Counted from the stretch's first letter, positions 1 to 8,182 are shown. The stretch is 33,295 bases of DNA from Candidatus Eisenbacteria bacterium (GCA_016867715.1 VGIW01000029.1:1-33295), one strand, 5' to 3'. Numbers and translations: made by a program. Notes: generated by a model from the sequence alone, not told the origin.

Positions 1-2
1 AT

Positions 3-362
3 ATCGACGATTGCATCATCATCAATGGCGGTATTCGCTTCCGAGGCTACCGGAGCGAGTCGGTCGATCTGCGTCCGTCCGGATCGGTGCGGCAGGTCAC
101 CTTCTGGCGGCCGCACGATTACGCGGTCCGCCTGCAGGTCGAGAACCCGGACGTCGTCGTCGAACGAAACCTGATCGTGGATGCCGTGAACACGGGATCG
201 GACTTCCTCTACCTGACTGGCATCCCCTCGGAGTGGCTGCCGACCGGCGCGAGCATCGCATCGGGGCTCGGGGCGTCGGGAATCCGCGAGAACTGGAGCT
301 TTCACGCGGACTCGGCGGCCAACGCGAATCCCCTCTCCCACTTCTCTTTTCTGTGCCCGTAG
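3..362 (+). CDS. Beta-helix surface protein, internal fragment (5' end outside window, frame broken at 360)
   Basis: The frame is open from the first bases of the window with no start codon, so the gene begins to the left. The peptide has the rhythm of right-handed parallel beta-helix proteins: short strand-forming stretches such as DCIIINGG, AVRLQVENPDVVVERN and LIVDAVNTGSDFLYLTG. It runs into TAG at 360-362 and TGA at 366-368. The same frame beyond these stops reads on sensibly (FEPQGWPGAELPPYDNVIGVDPLLTDPEGG), which is the usual end-of-helix wording of this family. It therefore belongs to the same gene as the reading frame ending at 1869. Exported or surface location is inferred from the C-terminal part. 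No function beyond a probable structural or carbohydrate-binding role can be given. Confidence 0.55.
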   Translation: MDDCIIINGGIRFRGYRSESVDLRPSGSVRQVTFWRPHDYAVRLQVENPDVVVERNLIVDAVNTGSDFLYLTGIPSEWLPTGASIASGLGASGIRENWSFHADSAANANPLSHFSFLCP

Positions 363-458
363 GGGTGATTCGAGCCTCAAGGCTGGCCGGGGGCCGAGCT
401 TCCGCCCTACGACAACGTGATCGGGGTCGATCCTCTTCTCACGGATCCCGAGGGGGGG
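360..458 (+). other. Reading-frame lesions within the beta-helix gene
   Basis: Two defects separate the left and right parts of one gene. First, stops at 360-362 and 366-368 interrupt a frame whose continuation (from about 369) is clearly homologous in style. Second, a run of seven G at 452-458 shifts the frame. Removing one G makes LLTDPEGG continue directly into DFRPQPGSPAAGYGC and then into the frame that ends at 1869. The first lesion probably needs an indel pair rather than one substitution. Homopolymer miscall, real decay and slippage-based switching are all possible. Confidence 0.6.
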
Positions 459-621
459 CGACTTTCGCCCGCAACCGGGATCGCCGGCCGCGGGATACGG
501 CTGCAGGACGTTTCCCGAGACTCCGCACCGCGCACGGCGCGAGGCGGTCTTTTCATCGTATCCGGTCCCCGTCGACCGGGCCGGCCGCGGCGGTCTTCCG
601 TTCGAGGCGCGCGCGCTCGAC

Positions 622-1869
622 GTGTCCGGGCCGATCGAGACGAACACCGTCTGGAGCGCCGACATGGTGCGCGTTCAAGGAGACATCGAGGTGGCGGACG
701 GCGTCACTCTCGCCGTTTCTCCCGGCGTGCGCGTGGAGTTCCAGGGCTACTTCTCGCTGACCGTGCGCGGACGGCTGCTGGCGCTCGGCGAGCCCGAAGC
801 GCGCATCGAGTTCACGAGCTCCGACCCCGACTCTTTCGCCGCGGACTCCACCCTTGCCGGGGCGTGGGCCGGCATCCGCTTCCCATTTACTTCGGAAATC
901 AACCAATGTTCCGAGTTGAAATACTGCGTGATCGAGTATGCCAAGAACGCCGGCGACTCCTTGCGCGGCGGCGCTCTGCGAGTGAACGGCTTTTCCAAGC
1001 TCCGCGTGGAGAACTCGGTTCTGCGCCGCAACGTCGCCGATTTCGGGGGCGCTTTCGCCTTCACGCACTTCGCTTCGCCCGAGATCACGGGCTGCCTCAT
1101 CGTCGAGAACGTCGCCTTCATCGGGGGTTCGGCCGTCCATTGCCTCGACGCCTACCCGCGGCTCGCCGCTTGCACGATCGTGGCGAACGAGGACCGGAAC
1201 TCGGAGATGTTCGATCCGGCCGCCGCGATCTACGCGCACCTCTCGAAGCCCCGAATCACCGGGAGCATCCTCCGGGAAAATCCGTCCAACTACTTCGAGC
1301 CGACGCAGATCTTGTACGGGAAGAACTGGTACACGACGTGGAGCGACATCGGCGGCGGCTGGCCGGGCGGGGGGAACATCGATGAGGATCCGCTCTTCGT
1401 CGGCGAGGCGCCGCATCCCTTTGCGCTTCAAACGATGTCGCCCTGCGTGAACGCGGGACCGCCCGACAGCGCGGGCCTCGGTCTTCCCGCGAGGGATCTG
1501 GGCGGAACTCCCCGCTTTCTCGATGGACGGATCGACATGGGCGCCTACGAAGGCGATCCGCAGGCGACCGGGGTCGGGCTCGCCGTCGGCCCATTCCGAC
1601 TCGAGCCCAACCTCCCCAATCCCTTCGCCTCGGCGACGTCGATTCGCTTTCGCTTGGCGGAGAGCCGTTCCGTTCGTGTCGACGTCTGCGACGCGGCCGG
1701 ACGCCGGGTCGCGCGGCTCGCGGACGGAGTTCGCGGTCCCGGTCTCCACGAGGTCGCCTGGAACGGGACGCACGATCGCGGCCGGCCCCTTCCGAGCGGC
1801 GTCTACTTCGCGCGGCTGGACGCGGGGCCGGTGAGCGGTTCGCGGAAACTGATCCTCTTGCGTCGATAA
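622..1869 (+). CDS. Right-handed beta-helix protein with FlgD-Ig/type-A sorting-like C-terminus
   Basis: The first GTG in this frame (622) gives 415 residues, but the frame is coding from about position 459, so this start is only formal and the protein is the C-terminal half of the broken gene. Residues about 1-310 show beta-helix repeats (GGALRVNG, VENSVLRRNVADFGGAF, PEITGCLIVENVAFIGG). They close with the family's typical ending, including SPCVNAGPPDSA, DLGGTPRFLDG and IDMGAYEG. Residues about 325-415 form a FlgD-Ig-like domain, with LEPNLPNPFASATSIRF, VRVDVCDAAGRRV, LADG, HEVAWNGTHDRGRPLPSGVYF and a basic end (SRKLILLRR). This resembles C-terminal sorting domains of FCB-group bacteria. Secretion and surface attachment are inferred; the ligand is unknown. 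Confidence 0.75.
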   Translation: MSGPIETNTVWSADMVRVQGDIEVADGVTLAVSPGVRVEFQGYFSLTVRGRLLALGEPEARIEFTSSDPDSFAADSTLAGAWAGIRFPFTSEINQCSELKYCVIEYAKNAGDSLRGGALRVNGFSKLRVENSVLRRNVADFGGAFAFTHFASPEITGCLIVENVAFIGGSAVHCLDAYPRLAACTIVANEDRNSEMFDPAAAIYAHLSKPRITGSILRENPSNYFEPTQILYGKNWYTTWSDIGGGWPGGGNIDEDPLFVGEAPHPFALQTMSPCVNAGPPDSAGLGLPARDLGGTPRFLDGRIDMGAYEGDPQATGVGLAVGPFRLEPNLPNPFASATSIRFRLAESRSVRVDVCDAAGRRVARLADGVRGPGLHEVAWNGTHDRGRPLPSGVYFARLDAGPVSGSRKLILLRR

Positions 1870-1971
1870 CGTCGATCCGTCGGAAGCGTGCTTCTTGCGC
1901 CCCGGTCGGGAAAACACCGGTCGTGTTCCTGTCGGCCTGAGAAACCACCCGCCGGAGCGGTGATCCCCGCG

Positions 1972-2337
1972 CTATCCCGGCAGCCCGACCCCTTGCCAGC
2001 CGAGGAAGCCGGAAATGAGAACATTAATGCTCATGTCGACAACAGCCAATACATAAAGGACCGCCGAAATCTGGAAGACGGATCTCCGCGCCCTTCTCGT
2101 TTCGAGCACGAAGGCAAGAGCCCCGATGCCGATCGAGAGGACGAGGAGGGCGGTGTCGAGCATTGACCAGACCCGGTAGTGGAAACCGCCCGCGAGAGGA
2201 GAGGCGAGCAGGAAGAGGAACTGGATCACGAGGAATCCCTTGAGGCGGGTCATCTCCTCGGGGGAAGCCTCCTCGATAGAACCGCTTGGGGCCGCCTGTG
2301 GAAACCGGTTCTCGCTATGGTCTTCGGCGTCGTGCAT
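1972..2337 (-). CDS. Small membrane protein with three predicted helices
   Basis: 121 residues starting at ATG with GGGAG six bases upstream. The first 32 residues are hydrophilic and acidic. Hydrophobic segments then lie at about 34-50, 58-78 and 87-108, the last two separated by a basic loop (ETRRARRS). This basic loop suggests a cytoplasmic loop between helices two and three. I do not recognise a family. It follows the CoA-transferase gene on the same strand after 141 bases and faces the beta-helix gene tail to tail. No motif suggests enzymatic activity; it could be a small uncharacterised inner-membrane protein. The clear start signal and clean alternation of hydrophobic and charged segments support it as a real gene. 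Confidence 0.7.
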   Translation of the reverse strand: MHDAEDHSENRFPQAAPSGSIEEASPEEMTRLKGFLVIQFLFLLASPLAGGFHYRVWSMLDTALLVLSIGIGALAFVLETRRARRSVFQISAVLYVLAVVDMSINVLISGFLGWQGVGLPG

Positions 2338-2478
2338 GGGGTTCTCCCGCTCGGCTCTCGCACGGGCGCGGCCTCCGGACGGGAGCCGCGCGGGAACGAT
2401 CCCGCGAGCCGAGTAGGGATCTCTCCCGAAGGCGAAACGCGCCGCGCCCGAAAACGTTCAAGCGAACGCTGCGGCCGA

Positions 2479-3672
2479 CTAGATCGCTCCCTTCTCCTTG
2501 AGAGCCTTACGATCGGCCTCGCCGTATCCGAGCGAGCCGAGGATCTCCGCGGTATGCGCGGAGAGACGGGGCGGGGGCGCATCGACGCTCGCCGGCGTGC
2601 TTGAGAACTTGGCGGTGAGGTTGAAGAGCCGGATCTCGCCGATCTCGTCTTCCTTCACGCTGACGATCGACTCGCGGTGCCGGATCTGCGCGGAGTCGAG
2701 GGCGGCTCCCAGCGAAAGGATGTCTCCGGATGGAATCCCCTTCGCGTTCAGCGCCTCGACCCACTCGGCGGTTCCCTTTTCCGCGAGCCTCGCCTCAAGG
2801 AGCGGCGTGAGGAGCTTCCGGTTCGCCTTGCGCGTGTCGCGCTCCTGGAATCTGGGATCGGTCTTCAGCTCCGGAACGCCGAGGATGTCGGCGAGGTCCT
2901 CCCACTGCTTCTGCTGGTTGGCGGCGATGTTGATGTGGCCGTCCTTCGTGCGGAATGTGCCGGACGGGGCGGCGGTGAAGTTGTCGTTCCCCATCGGGAC
3001 GGGGGGCTTTCCGCCGATGAGAAGATTCGCGGCGACCCATCCCATGAGAGGCATGATCGAATCGAGGAGCGCGATGTCGATGAACTGCCCCTCGCCGCTC
3101 CGCTCGCGATGGAAGAGCGCCGCCAGGATCGCGAAAGCGGCGTTCAGCCCGCCGACCGTGTCGCATACGGGGAAGCCTGAGCGGAGCGGGTGCAGGCGCT
3201 CGTCCCCATTCACGTCCATGACGCCGGAAAGCCCCTGCACGATCTGGTCGTAAGCGGGCTTGAACGCGTCCGGGCCTGTCTGTCCGAACCCGGAGATCGC
3301 GCAGTAGATCAGCTTCGGGTTCGTCTTGCGGAGCTCGCCGTAGGAGAACCCGAGCCGATCCATCACGCCGGGCCTGAAGTTCTCGACGAGCACGTCGGTC
3401 GTACGAATCAGCTTGCGGAAGACCTCCTTCGCCTCCTCGACCTTGAGGTTCAGCGTGATCGACTTCTTGTTCGCGTTCTGGGCGAGGAAGCTCGTCCCCA
3501 TCAGCTTCTTGTTCAGCTCGGGCACGTTCCCAAGCTTGCGCGCGAGGTCTCCCCCGTCCGGGTTTTCGATCTTGATCACCTCGGCGCCGAGGAGCGCGAA
3601 GTGCATCGTGGCGAAGGGGCCCGCGAGCACGTTGGTCATGTCGACGACGCGGATGTTATTGAGAAGCTTCAT
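2479..3672 (-). CDS. CaiB/BaiF (family III) CoA-transferase
   Basis: 397 residues, the usual length for family III CoA-transferases, which move CoA between carboxylic acids through aspartyl-CoA thioester intermediates. The N-terminus (IRVVDMTNVLAGPFATMHFALLGAEVIKIENPDGGD) is the classic opening of the family. DVLVENFRPGVMDRLG and ISGFGQTGP also match. Asp171 in VCDTVGGLNAAFAILAAL sits where the catalytic aspartate of formyl-CoA transferase lies. The region FIDIALLDSIMPLMGW agrees as well. The start lies six bases after the stop of the upstream HMG-CoA-lyase-like gene, so the two are surely cotranscribed. Human SUGCT, a family member, transfers CoA from succinyl-CoA to 3-hydroxy-3-methylglutarate and related diacids. 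With a lyase next door, that activity is a reasonable inference, but the substrate cannot be read from sequence. Confidence 0.9.
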   Translation of the reverse strand: MKLLNNIRVVDMTNVLAGPFATMHFALLGAEVIKIENPDGGDLARKLGNVPELNKKLMGTSFLAQNANKKSITLNLKVEEAKEVFRKLIRTTDVLVENFRPGVMDRLGFSYGELRKTNPKLIYCAISGFGQTGPDAFKPAYDQIVQGLSGVMDVNGDERLHPLRSGFPVCDTVGGLNAAFAILAALFHRERSGEGQFIDIALLDSIMPLMGWVAANLLIGGKPPVPMGNDNFTAAPSGTFRTKDGHINIAANQQKQWEDLADILGVPELKTDPRFQERDTRKANRKLLTPLLEARLAEKGTAEWVEALNAKGIPSGDILSLGAALDSAQIRHRESIVSVKEDEIGEIRLFNLTAKFSSTPASVDAPPPRLSAHTAEILGSLGYGEADRKALKEKGAI

Positions 3673-3678
3673 GACGGA

Positions 3679-4620
3679 TTATTCTCCCGCTTTCTTGAGA
3701 TCGAGGAGGGATCCCGACTTCAGAATGAACCCAGGAAGTTCACGGTTGAAATACGTGCCGACCATTCGGGCGACGTCGAGGAGCTTGTCGAGCCGAATGT
3801 CGGTCCGGATGCCCATCCGCTGAAAGGAGTGGACGAGGTCCTCGCTGCTCACGTTCCCCGCCGGGAGCTTCGTGAACGGACATCCGCCGAGGCCGCCGAA
3901 CGCGGACTCGAACGAGACGGCGCCGGCTCTCCACGCGGCGTAACAGTTCGCGAGGCCGAGCCCGTAGGTGTTGTGGAAGTGGCAGGCCGGCCGCGCCGCT
4001 GGGTCGAGGTCCCGGATCGCGCCGAACATCTCCTCGACTTGGATCGGGTGCGCGTGTCCCGCGGTGTCCGCGAGGCTGATCTCCCGGATTCCGGCCGCGA
4101 GATACTCCTTCACGATCCCGAGCACCTTCTCCTTCTCGACCGGACCCTCGAAGCCGCAGCCGAACGCGGATTGAACAGAAACCTGCACCTTCTTCCCCGC
4201 CTCGGCCGCCTTCTTCGCCATCGGCACGATTCGAGAGAGCGCTTCCGCGGTGCTCATGCCGGTGTTCTTTCGGCTGTGCGTTTCGCTCGCCGACACGCCC
4301 ATGCAGAACATCTCGACCCCTGACGCCATCCCGCGGTCGAGCCCCTTTTCGTTGAGGACGAGGCCGGAGAGCGTGACCCGCTCCGGCTTCCTTCCGGGCG
4401 CGGTAAGGAGCGCGAAGAGCCGATCCGTGTCGGCCATCTGCGGCACCTTCTCCGGATGGACGAAGGAACCGACCTGCACGATATCCACGCCCGATTCGAC
4501 GAGAGCATCGATCCAGCGAATCTTCTCCTCGGTCGGCACCGCGGTCTTCTCGACCTGCAAACCGTCGCGCAGGCCGACCTCGTGGATGAGAATCGCGTTG
4601 TTTCCCCATTCGCTTCGCAT
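3679..4620 (-). CDS. Hydroxymethylglutaryl-CoA lyase-like protein
   Basis: 313 residues from ATG at 4620, chosen because GGAGAAGG precedes it at good spacing; the frame is open further upstream but without family similarity. This is a TIM-barrel DRE-TIM metallolyase of the HMG-CoA lyase group, which splits HMG-CoA to acetyl-CoA and acetoacetate. Visible hallmarks are VGLRDGLQVEK near the N-terminus (Arg18-Asp19 are the catalytic/metal pair), SLADTAGHAHP, the metal-binding His-x-His in CHFHNTYG, and the cysteine loop GGLGGCPFTKLPAGN with the active-site Cys. The best-known enzyme has GVGTP where this one has GHAHP, so the true substrate may be a related acyl-CoA such as a citramalyl-CoA. It is the first gene of a two-gene unit with the CoA-transferase: the acid is activated by the transferase and cleaved here. 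Confidence 0.88.
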   Translation of the reverse strand: MRSEWGNNAILIHEVGLRDGLQVEKTAVPTEEKIRWIDALVESGVDIVQVGSFVHPEKVPQMADTDRLFALLTAPGRKPERVTLSGLVLNEKGLDRGMASGVEMFCMGVSASETHSRKNTGMSTAEALSRIVPMAKKAAEAGKKVQVSVQSAFGCGFEGPVEKEKVLGIVKEYLAAGIREISLADTAGHAHPIQVEEMFGAIRDLDPAARPACHFHNTYGLGLANCYAAWRAGAVSFESAFGGLGGCPFTKLPAGNVSSEDLVHSFQRMGIRTDIRLDKLLDVARMVGTYFNRELPGFILKSGSLLDLKKAGE

Positions 4621-4805
4621 GTGATCCTTCTCCGTGCGCTCGCGGCGCGTGCGGCGTCGTTCGAGCGGCCGGTTCTCCCCGATGAACCCGCCCCCTCGGA
4701 CCGCTCCTATCGATTCGTCGATCGGGGTTCCACGCCGCGGTTCGAGACGAGTGTATCCTAGAACTCGCCGGGAGTTCAACGAGCTCCGGCGCAGCGGGAG
4801 AGCGC

Positions 4806-4834
4806 TCGAACTCGTGTATTTATATGTGGTTATG
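4806..4834 (+). repeat. 29-base AT-rich dispersed repeat, copy 1
   Basis: A strikingly AT-rich island in a GC-rich intergenic region between the lyase gene and rqcH. It aligns without gaps to 16932-16960 with 24 of 29 identities. The shared blocks are TCGAACTC at the left, TATTTA in the centre and GGTTATG at the right; flanking bases do not match. Both copies are in intergenic DNA and in the same orientation relative to the window, but opposite relative to their nearest downstream gene. Identity as a binding site, recombination site or mobile-element trace is unknown. Confidence 0.6.
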
Positions 4835-4881
4835 GCGATAGCGCCGGGCGGGTGCGTGGTTCTCCTTCGCCGGGCGCTCGG

Positions 4882-6552
4882 CTACTCACCGGGGATCCCC
4901 GGCTCGACGAAGAGGGTCTTCTCGCGCGCGCAGGTCACCTTGCCGGGAGGCCAGCCCTTCGGCTTCCGCACGTGGCGCCTCTCGGTGTAGATCACGGGGA
5001 CCTTCGCGGCGTGCTTCGCCTTCGAGTGCCGCGCGGCGATCGCTGCGGCTTCGAGAAGAGCCTCGCGGGGGACCGGCTTCTTCGGATCGTCGCGGAGAAG
5101 GACGACGTGCGATCCGGCGGCCTGCGCCGCGTGAAACCAAAGATCCCGCGGGCGCGCGATCTTGAAGGTTAAAAGATCGTTCTCCTTGTTGTCGCGCCCG
5201 ACGAGAACGGTGTAGCCCCCGGCGATCGTGTATTCCCTCGGGCGGACCGGAAGGGCGCGCTCCTTCGGCTTCTTGATCTTCTCGCGCCAAGAAGCCTCGC
5301 GTCTTGCCGGGCGGAGAAGCGAGCCGACGCGCGCGCGGATGTGTTCCGCTTCCTCCTCGCTCCGGACTCCGTCGATCTCCGCGAGAATCGATTCCAGCGA
5401 GGCGATGCGGCGCTCATTCTCCGCGATCCGCCCCTCTACGATCTCCGCGCCTCTCTCCCCCTTCTTGGCGAGCCGGAAGAGACGCTCGATGTTCTCCCGC
5501 GCGCTCGCCGCCGGGTCGAGCGCGATCGTGATCGCGCCCCCTTGGTACGGATCGGGGAGGACGACCTCGGATGCGCCCTTCTCGATCTCGCCGAAGTGGA
5601 TGCTGAGGATCTCCGCCTCCTTGCGATGGATCGGGGCTCGTTCCGCGTCGCGGAGCTCGGCCCGTTGCTTCTCGAGAACCCTGAGGAGACGCTTTCGCTC
5701 CCGCGCCGCGCTCGAGCGAATCTCGCGAACGGTATCCGCGAGGAGGACTTCCCCGCCGGCCATCCGCCACCAGGTCCGGGCCGCCTCGAGCGGATCCGCG
5801 AACGTCTCCGGAGAATCGTCCTCGGTTCGCGGCGCGATGGTCGATAGATGAAGTTTTCTGCCGCTCCGGTAGAGATGCGACCGATTCGACCGCTCGTGCT
5901 CGTCGACAAGATCCCTCCACGCGCGAACGAGCGCGGTCCTCCGGTTCTCAGGCGCGGCTTCGGCGAGGCGTGCGCGCGCGACCCACTCCGCCGCCCACTC
6001 GCCCGGAAGGAAGAGAACTCGATCGCGGATCGCCGCGCGCGCGCTTTCCTCGTCGCTGAGGCTTGCAGGGAGCGTCTCCGGATCGAAGCGGAGAACATCG
6101 GGACGGTCGATGCGCCCTGCCTCCGGGAGCGCGCCGCCGCTCTTCCCTTCGCTCTCGGGAAGCGCGAGGAGGACGGACGATCCATCGAGAACGCGAAGGA
6201 CCGGGCGCCGCATGAGGTCGATCCGCATCGCAAGACCGCTCTCCCACTCAACGAAGAGCGTTCTGTCCACCGCGGGCGCGTACGCTCGGACGAGCGCATG
6301 CCCTTCGAGAAGCCGGGCGAGCTTCGCTGCGGCCGCGCTCTCCTCGCCCTCGGGGCTCTTCCCCTCATCGAGCCGCGCGACGCACGGGAGATCGGGGCGG
6401 AGCGAGACGAGGAGCGTCCCCGCCGGCGTTTCCATGCGGAACAGGAAGACAGGGCCGGACGGCCGCGCGGCTTGGAGCACGTACCGGAGCCTCTTCCCCG
6501 CGAGCGCCGCGGTGATCGCGGGCGCCGCCTTGTGGATGAACAGCGCGTTCAT
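4882..6552 (-). CDS. rqcH: RqcH/NFACT family ribosome-associated quality-control protein
   Basis: 556 residues, normal for bacterial NFACT (FbpA/Rqc2-like) proteins. In characterised members RqcH binds obstructed 50S subunits carrying peptidyl-tRNA and recruits tRNA-Ala to add C-terminal alanine tails that mark stalled peptides for proteolysis. The N-terminal NFACT-N domain includes VDRTLFVEWESGLAMRIDL; Asp96-Arg97 fall where the functionally essential DR pair of Rqc2/RqcH lies. The middle (about 280-430) is charged and helical, consistent with the coiled-coil arm. The C-terminal NFACT-R domain is clear: GGYTVLVGRDNKENDLL, ARPRDLWFHAAQAAGSHVVL and the final basic segment. It is transcribed alone, divergently from yicC. 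The older name fibronectin-binding protein reflects a side activity in Gram-positive bacteria and should not be taken literally. Confidence 0.92.
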   Translation of the reverse strand: MNALFIHKAAPAITAALAGKRLRYVLQAARPSGPVFLFRMETPAGTLLVSLRPDLPCVARLDEGKSPEGEESAAAAKLARLLEGHALVRAYAPAVDRTLFVEWESGLAMRIDLMRRPVLRVLDGSSVLLALPESEGKSGGALPEAGRIDRPDVLRFDPETLPASLSDEESARAAIRDRVLFLPGEWAAEWVARARLAEAAPENRRTALVRAWRDLVDEHERSNRSHLYRSGRKLHLSTIAPRTEDDSPETFADPLEAARTWWRMAGGEVLLADTVREIRSSAARERKRLLRVLEKQRAELRDAERAPIHRKEAEILSIHFGEIEKGASEVVLPDPYQGGAITIALDPAASARENIERLFRLAKKGERGAEIVEGRIAENERRIASLESILAEIDGVRSEEEAEHIRARVGSLLRPARREASWREKIKKPKERALPVRPREYTIAGGYTVLVGRDNKENDLLTFKIARPRDLWFHAAQAAGSHVVLLRDDPKKPVPREALLEAAAIAARHSKAKHAAKVPVIYTERRHVRKPKGWPPGKVTCAREKTLFVEPGIPGE

Positions 6553-6638
6553 GACCGCTCCCGCCGATCGCCCCTTCGCGCTCGGGCGCGCCGCGAAAGT
6601 GCTTGCGCCATCAAGAGATAGCCCGTCCTGTCTCCCCG

Positions 6639-6667
6639 TTGACGGCCCGCCCCCCTTGGGATATGAT
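6639..6667 (+). promoter_or_regulatory. Sigma70-type promoter of the yicC operon
   Basis: TTGACG at 6639-6644 and TATGAT at 6662-6667 are separated by exactly 17 bases; each hexamer matches five of six consensus bases. Transcription would start near 6674, about 20 bases before the yicC ATG, leaving just room for the GGGAG ribosome-binding site. It is the best-looking promoter in the window and would drive the long plus-strand run. Confidence 0.75.
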
Positions 6668-6694
6668 CAAACCCCTTCCAAACGGGAGTTGTCC

Positions 6695-7573
6695 ATGACC
6701 GTCTCCAGCATGACCGGCTTCGGCCGCTCGGAAACAAAAGCCTCCAGTCTCACATTCGCGGTCGAGATCCGTTCCGTCAACCACAGGTATTTCGAAGCTT
6801 CATTCCGGCTCCCGGCGGTTCTTCTCGGATCGGAGCAGAAGATCCGAGAGGTTCTCCAGAGCGCGCTCGCCCGCGGCCGCATCTCGCTCGCCGTGGACGT
6901 CGACGGCGGCGGCGAGGAGATCGAGGTCCACGTGGACGAGGCGCGCGTTCGCGCGTATCTTGCTCTGGCGCGCCGGCTGCGGGAGAAGCACGGCGTCGGC
7001 GGACCGCTCGACGTCTCGACCCTCCTTCATCTTCCCGACGTGCTGGCGGTCAAGGGACGAACGCTCCGCGAGCAGGAAGTCTGGCCGCCGGTCGAAAAAG
7101 CGATCCGGCGCGCGCTCGCCGATCTCGTGCGGATGAGGCGGCGGGAGGGCGCGATCCTCGCCGCGGATCTCCGCAAGAGGCTTCGCGCGATCGGCGCCTC
7201 GCTCGGGCGTGTCGAGAAGCGCGCTTCCGTTCGATCGGGCGCAGCGATGAAAGAGCTTCGGGGGCGCCTCGAGAAGCTCCTCGAAGGTCTTCCGGTGAAC
7301 GAGGAACGGCTCGCCCACGAGGCGGCGGCCCTCGCCGACCGGCTCGACTGCACCGAAGAGGTCGTCCGCGCGCGCGCGCACGTCGATCAGTTTCTCCGGT
7401 TCCTCCGCGAGGGAGGACCGGTCGGACGGCAGCTCAACTTCCTGCTTCAGGAGCTTCATCGCGAAATCAACACGATCGGATCGAAGGCGTCGGACGCCGA
7501 GATCTCCCGCGAGATCGTCTTGCTCAAGGAGGAGGTCGAGCGCCTTCGCGAGCAGGTGCAGAACCTGGAGTAA
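6695..7573 (+). CDS. yicC: YicC/YloC-family endoribonuclease
   Basis: 292 residues from ATG with GGGAG six bases upstream; the open frame extends much further left, but family similarity begins exactly at MTVSSMTGFGRSE, the conserved YicC opening. Other landmarks are EIRSVNHRYFEASFRLP near residue 30 and the C-terminal DUF1732 part with RLDCTEEVVRARAHVDQF, GRQLNFLLQELHREINTIGSKA and EISREIVLLKEEVERLREQVQNLE. Characterised members are endoribonucleases in the cytoplasm that act in RNA turnover and, in E. coli, on the small RNA RyhB. The gene is followed after three bases by gmk, and the yicC-gmk-rpoZ-coaBC order is widely conserved in bacteria, which strengthens all four calls. It is first in its operon, directly behind a strong promoter. 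Confidence 0.95.
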   Translation: MTVSSMTGFGRSETKASSLTFAVEIRSVNHRYFEASFRLPAVLLGSEQKIREVLQSALARGRISLAVDVDGGGEEIEVHVDEARVRAYLALARRLREKHGVGGPLDVSTLLHLPDVLAVKGRTLREQEVWPPVEKAIRRALADLVRMRRREGAILAADLRKRLRAIGASLGRVEKRASVRSGAAMKELRGRLEKLLEGLPVNEERLAHEAAALADRLDCTEEVVRARAHVDQFLRFLREGGPVGRQLNFLLQELHREINTIGSKASDAEISREIVLLKEEVERLREQVQNLE

Positions 7574-7576
7574 CGA

Positions 7577-8182
7577 ATGGTTGAAACCAAAAGCTCTTTT
7601 CCGATCGTGATCGCGGGGCCGTCCGGAGCGGGAAAGACGACGCTCGCGCGCGCGGCGGCGGCGCGCGATCCGAGGCTTCGCTTCTCGATCTCGGACACGT
7701 CGCGCCCGATTCGGGAAGGCGAAGCCGACGGCCGCGACTACCGTTTCGTCGGGGAGGAGGAGTTCGAGGAGCGAATCCGCGCCGGGCGCTACGCCGAGTG
7801 GGCGAAGGTGCACGGCGATTACTACGGCACGCCCCGCTCGGAGATCGAGGAGGGGATCGCGCGGGGCGAGGATGTCGTCCTCGATATCGACGTTCAGGGA
7901 TGCGAACAGGTCCGGGCGAAGTACTCCGCGGCGCTCGCGATCTTTATCGTGCCTCCTTCGCTCGCCGTTCTCGAGAAGCGGCTCCGCGAGCGGCGGACGG
8001 AGCCGGAGGAGAGGATCCGAACGCGGCTCGAGAACGCCCGAGCGGAGATCGAGAAGAAGTTCGAGTACGACTACATCGTCGTGAACGACCGGCTCGACGG
8101 GGCGATCGAGACCGTGCTCTCGATCATCCGCGCCGAGCGGTGCCGCGCGGCGAGGCTGCGGGAGACCGCCGGCGCGAGATGA
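7577..8182 (+). CDS. gmk: Guanylate kinase
   Basis: 201 residues, standard size. It phosphorylates GMP (and dGMP) to GDP with ATP, an essential cytoplasmic step of GTP supply. The P-loop GPSGAGKTT occupies residues 14-22. The GMP-binding region has ISDTSRPIREGEADGRDYRFV followed by EEFEERI, AEWAKVHGDYYGTP and VVLDIDVQGCEQV, all family signatures. The basic lid segment RLRERRTEPEERIRTRL follows. ATG lies three bases after the yicC stop, and its Shine-Dalgarno GGAG is inside the yicC 3' end, indicating tight translational linkage. Confidence 0.97.
   Translation: MVETKSSFPIVIAGPSGAGKTTLARAAAARDPRLRFSISDTSRPIREGEADGRDYRFVGEEEFEERIRAGRYAEWAKVHGDYYGTPRSEIEEGIARGEDVVLDIDVQGCEQVRAKYSAALAIFIVPPSLAVLEKRLRERRTEPEERIRTRLENARAEIEKKFEYDYIVVNDRLDGAIETVLSIIRAERCRAARLRETAGAR

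Noticed and set aside
417-1385. Continuation of the left beta-helix frame from GTG 417 to 1385
   Set aside because: Only its first dozen codons before the G7 run are sensible; afterwards it is Arg-rich noise while the correct beta-helix sequence continues in another frame.
4806-4834. AT-rich repeat as a promoter for the lyase gene
   Set aside because: Although TATAAA occurs on the minus strand, no -35 hexamer stands at suitable distance and the other copy has no matching gene in that direction.
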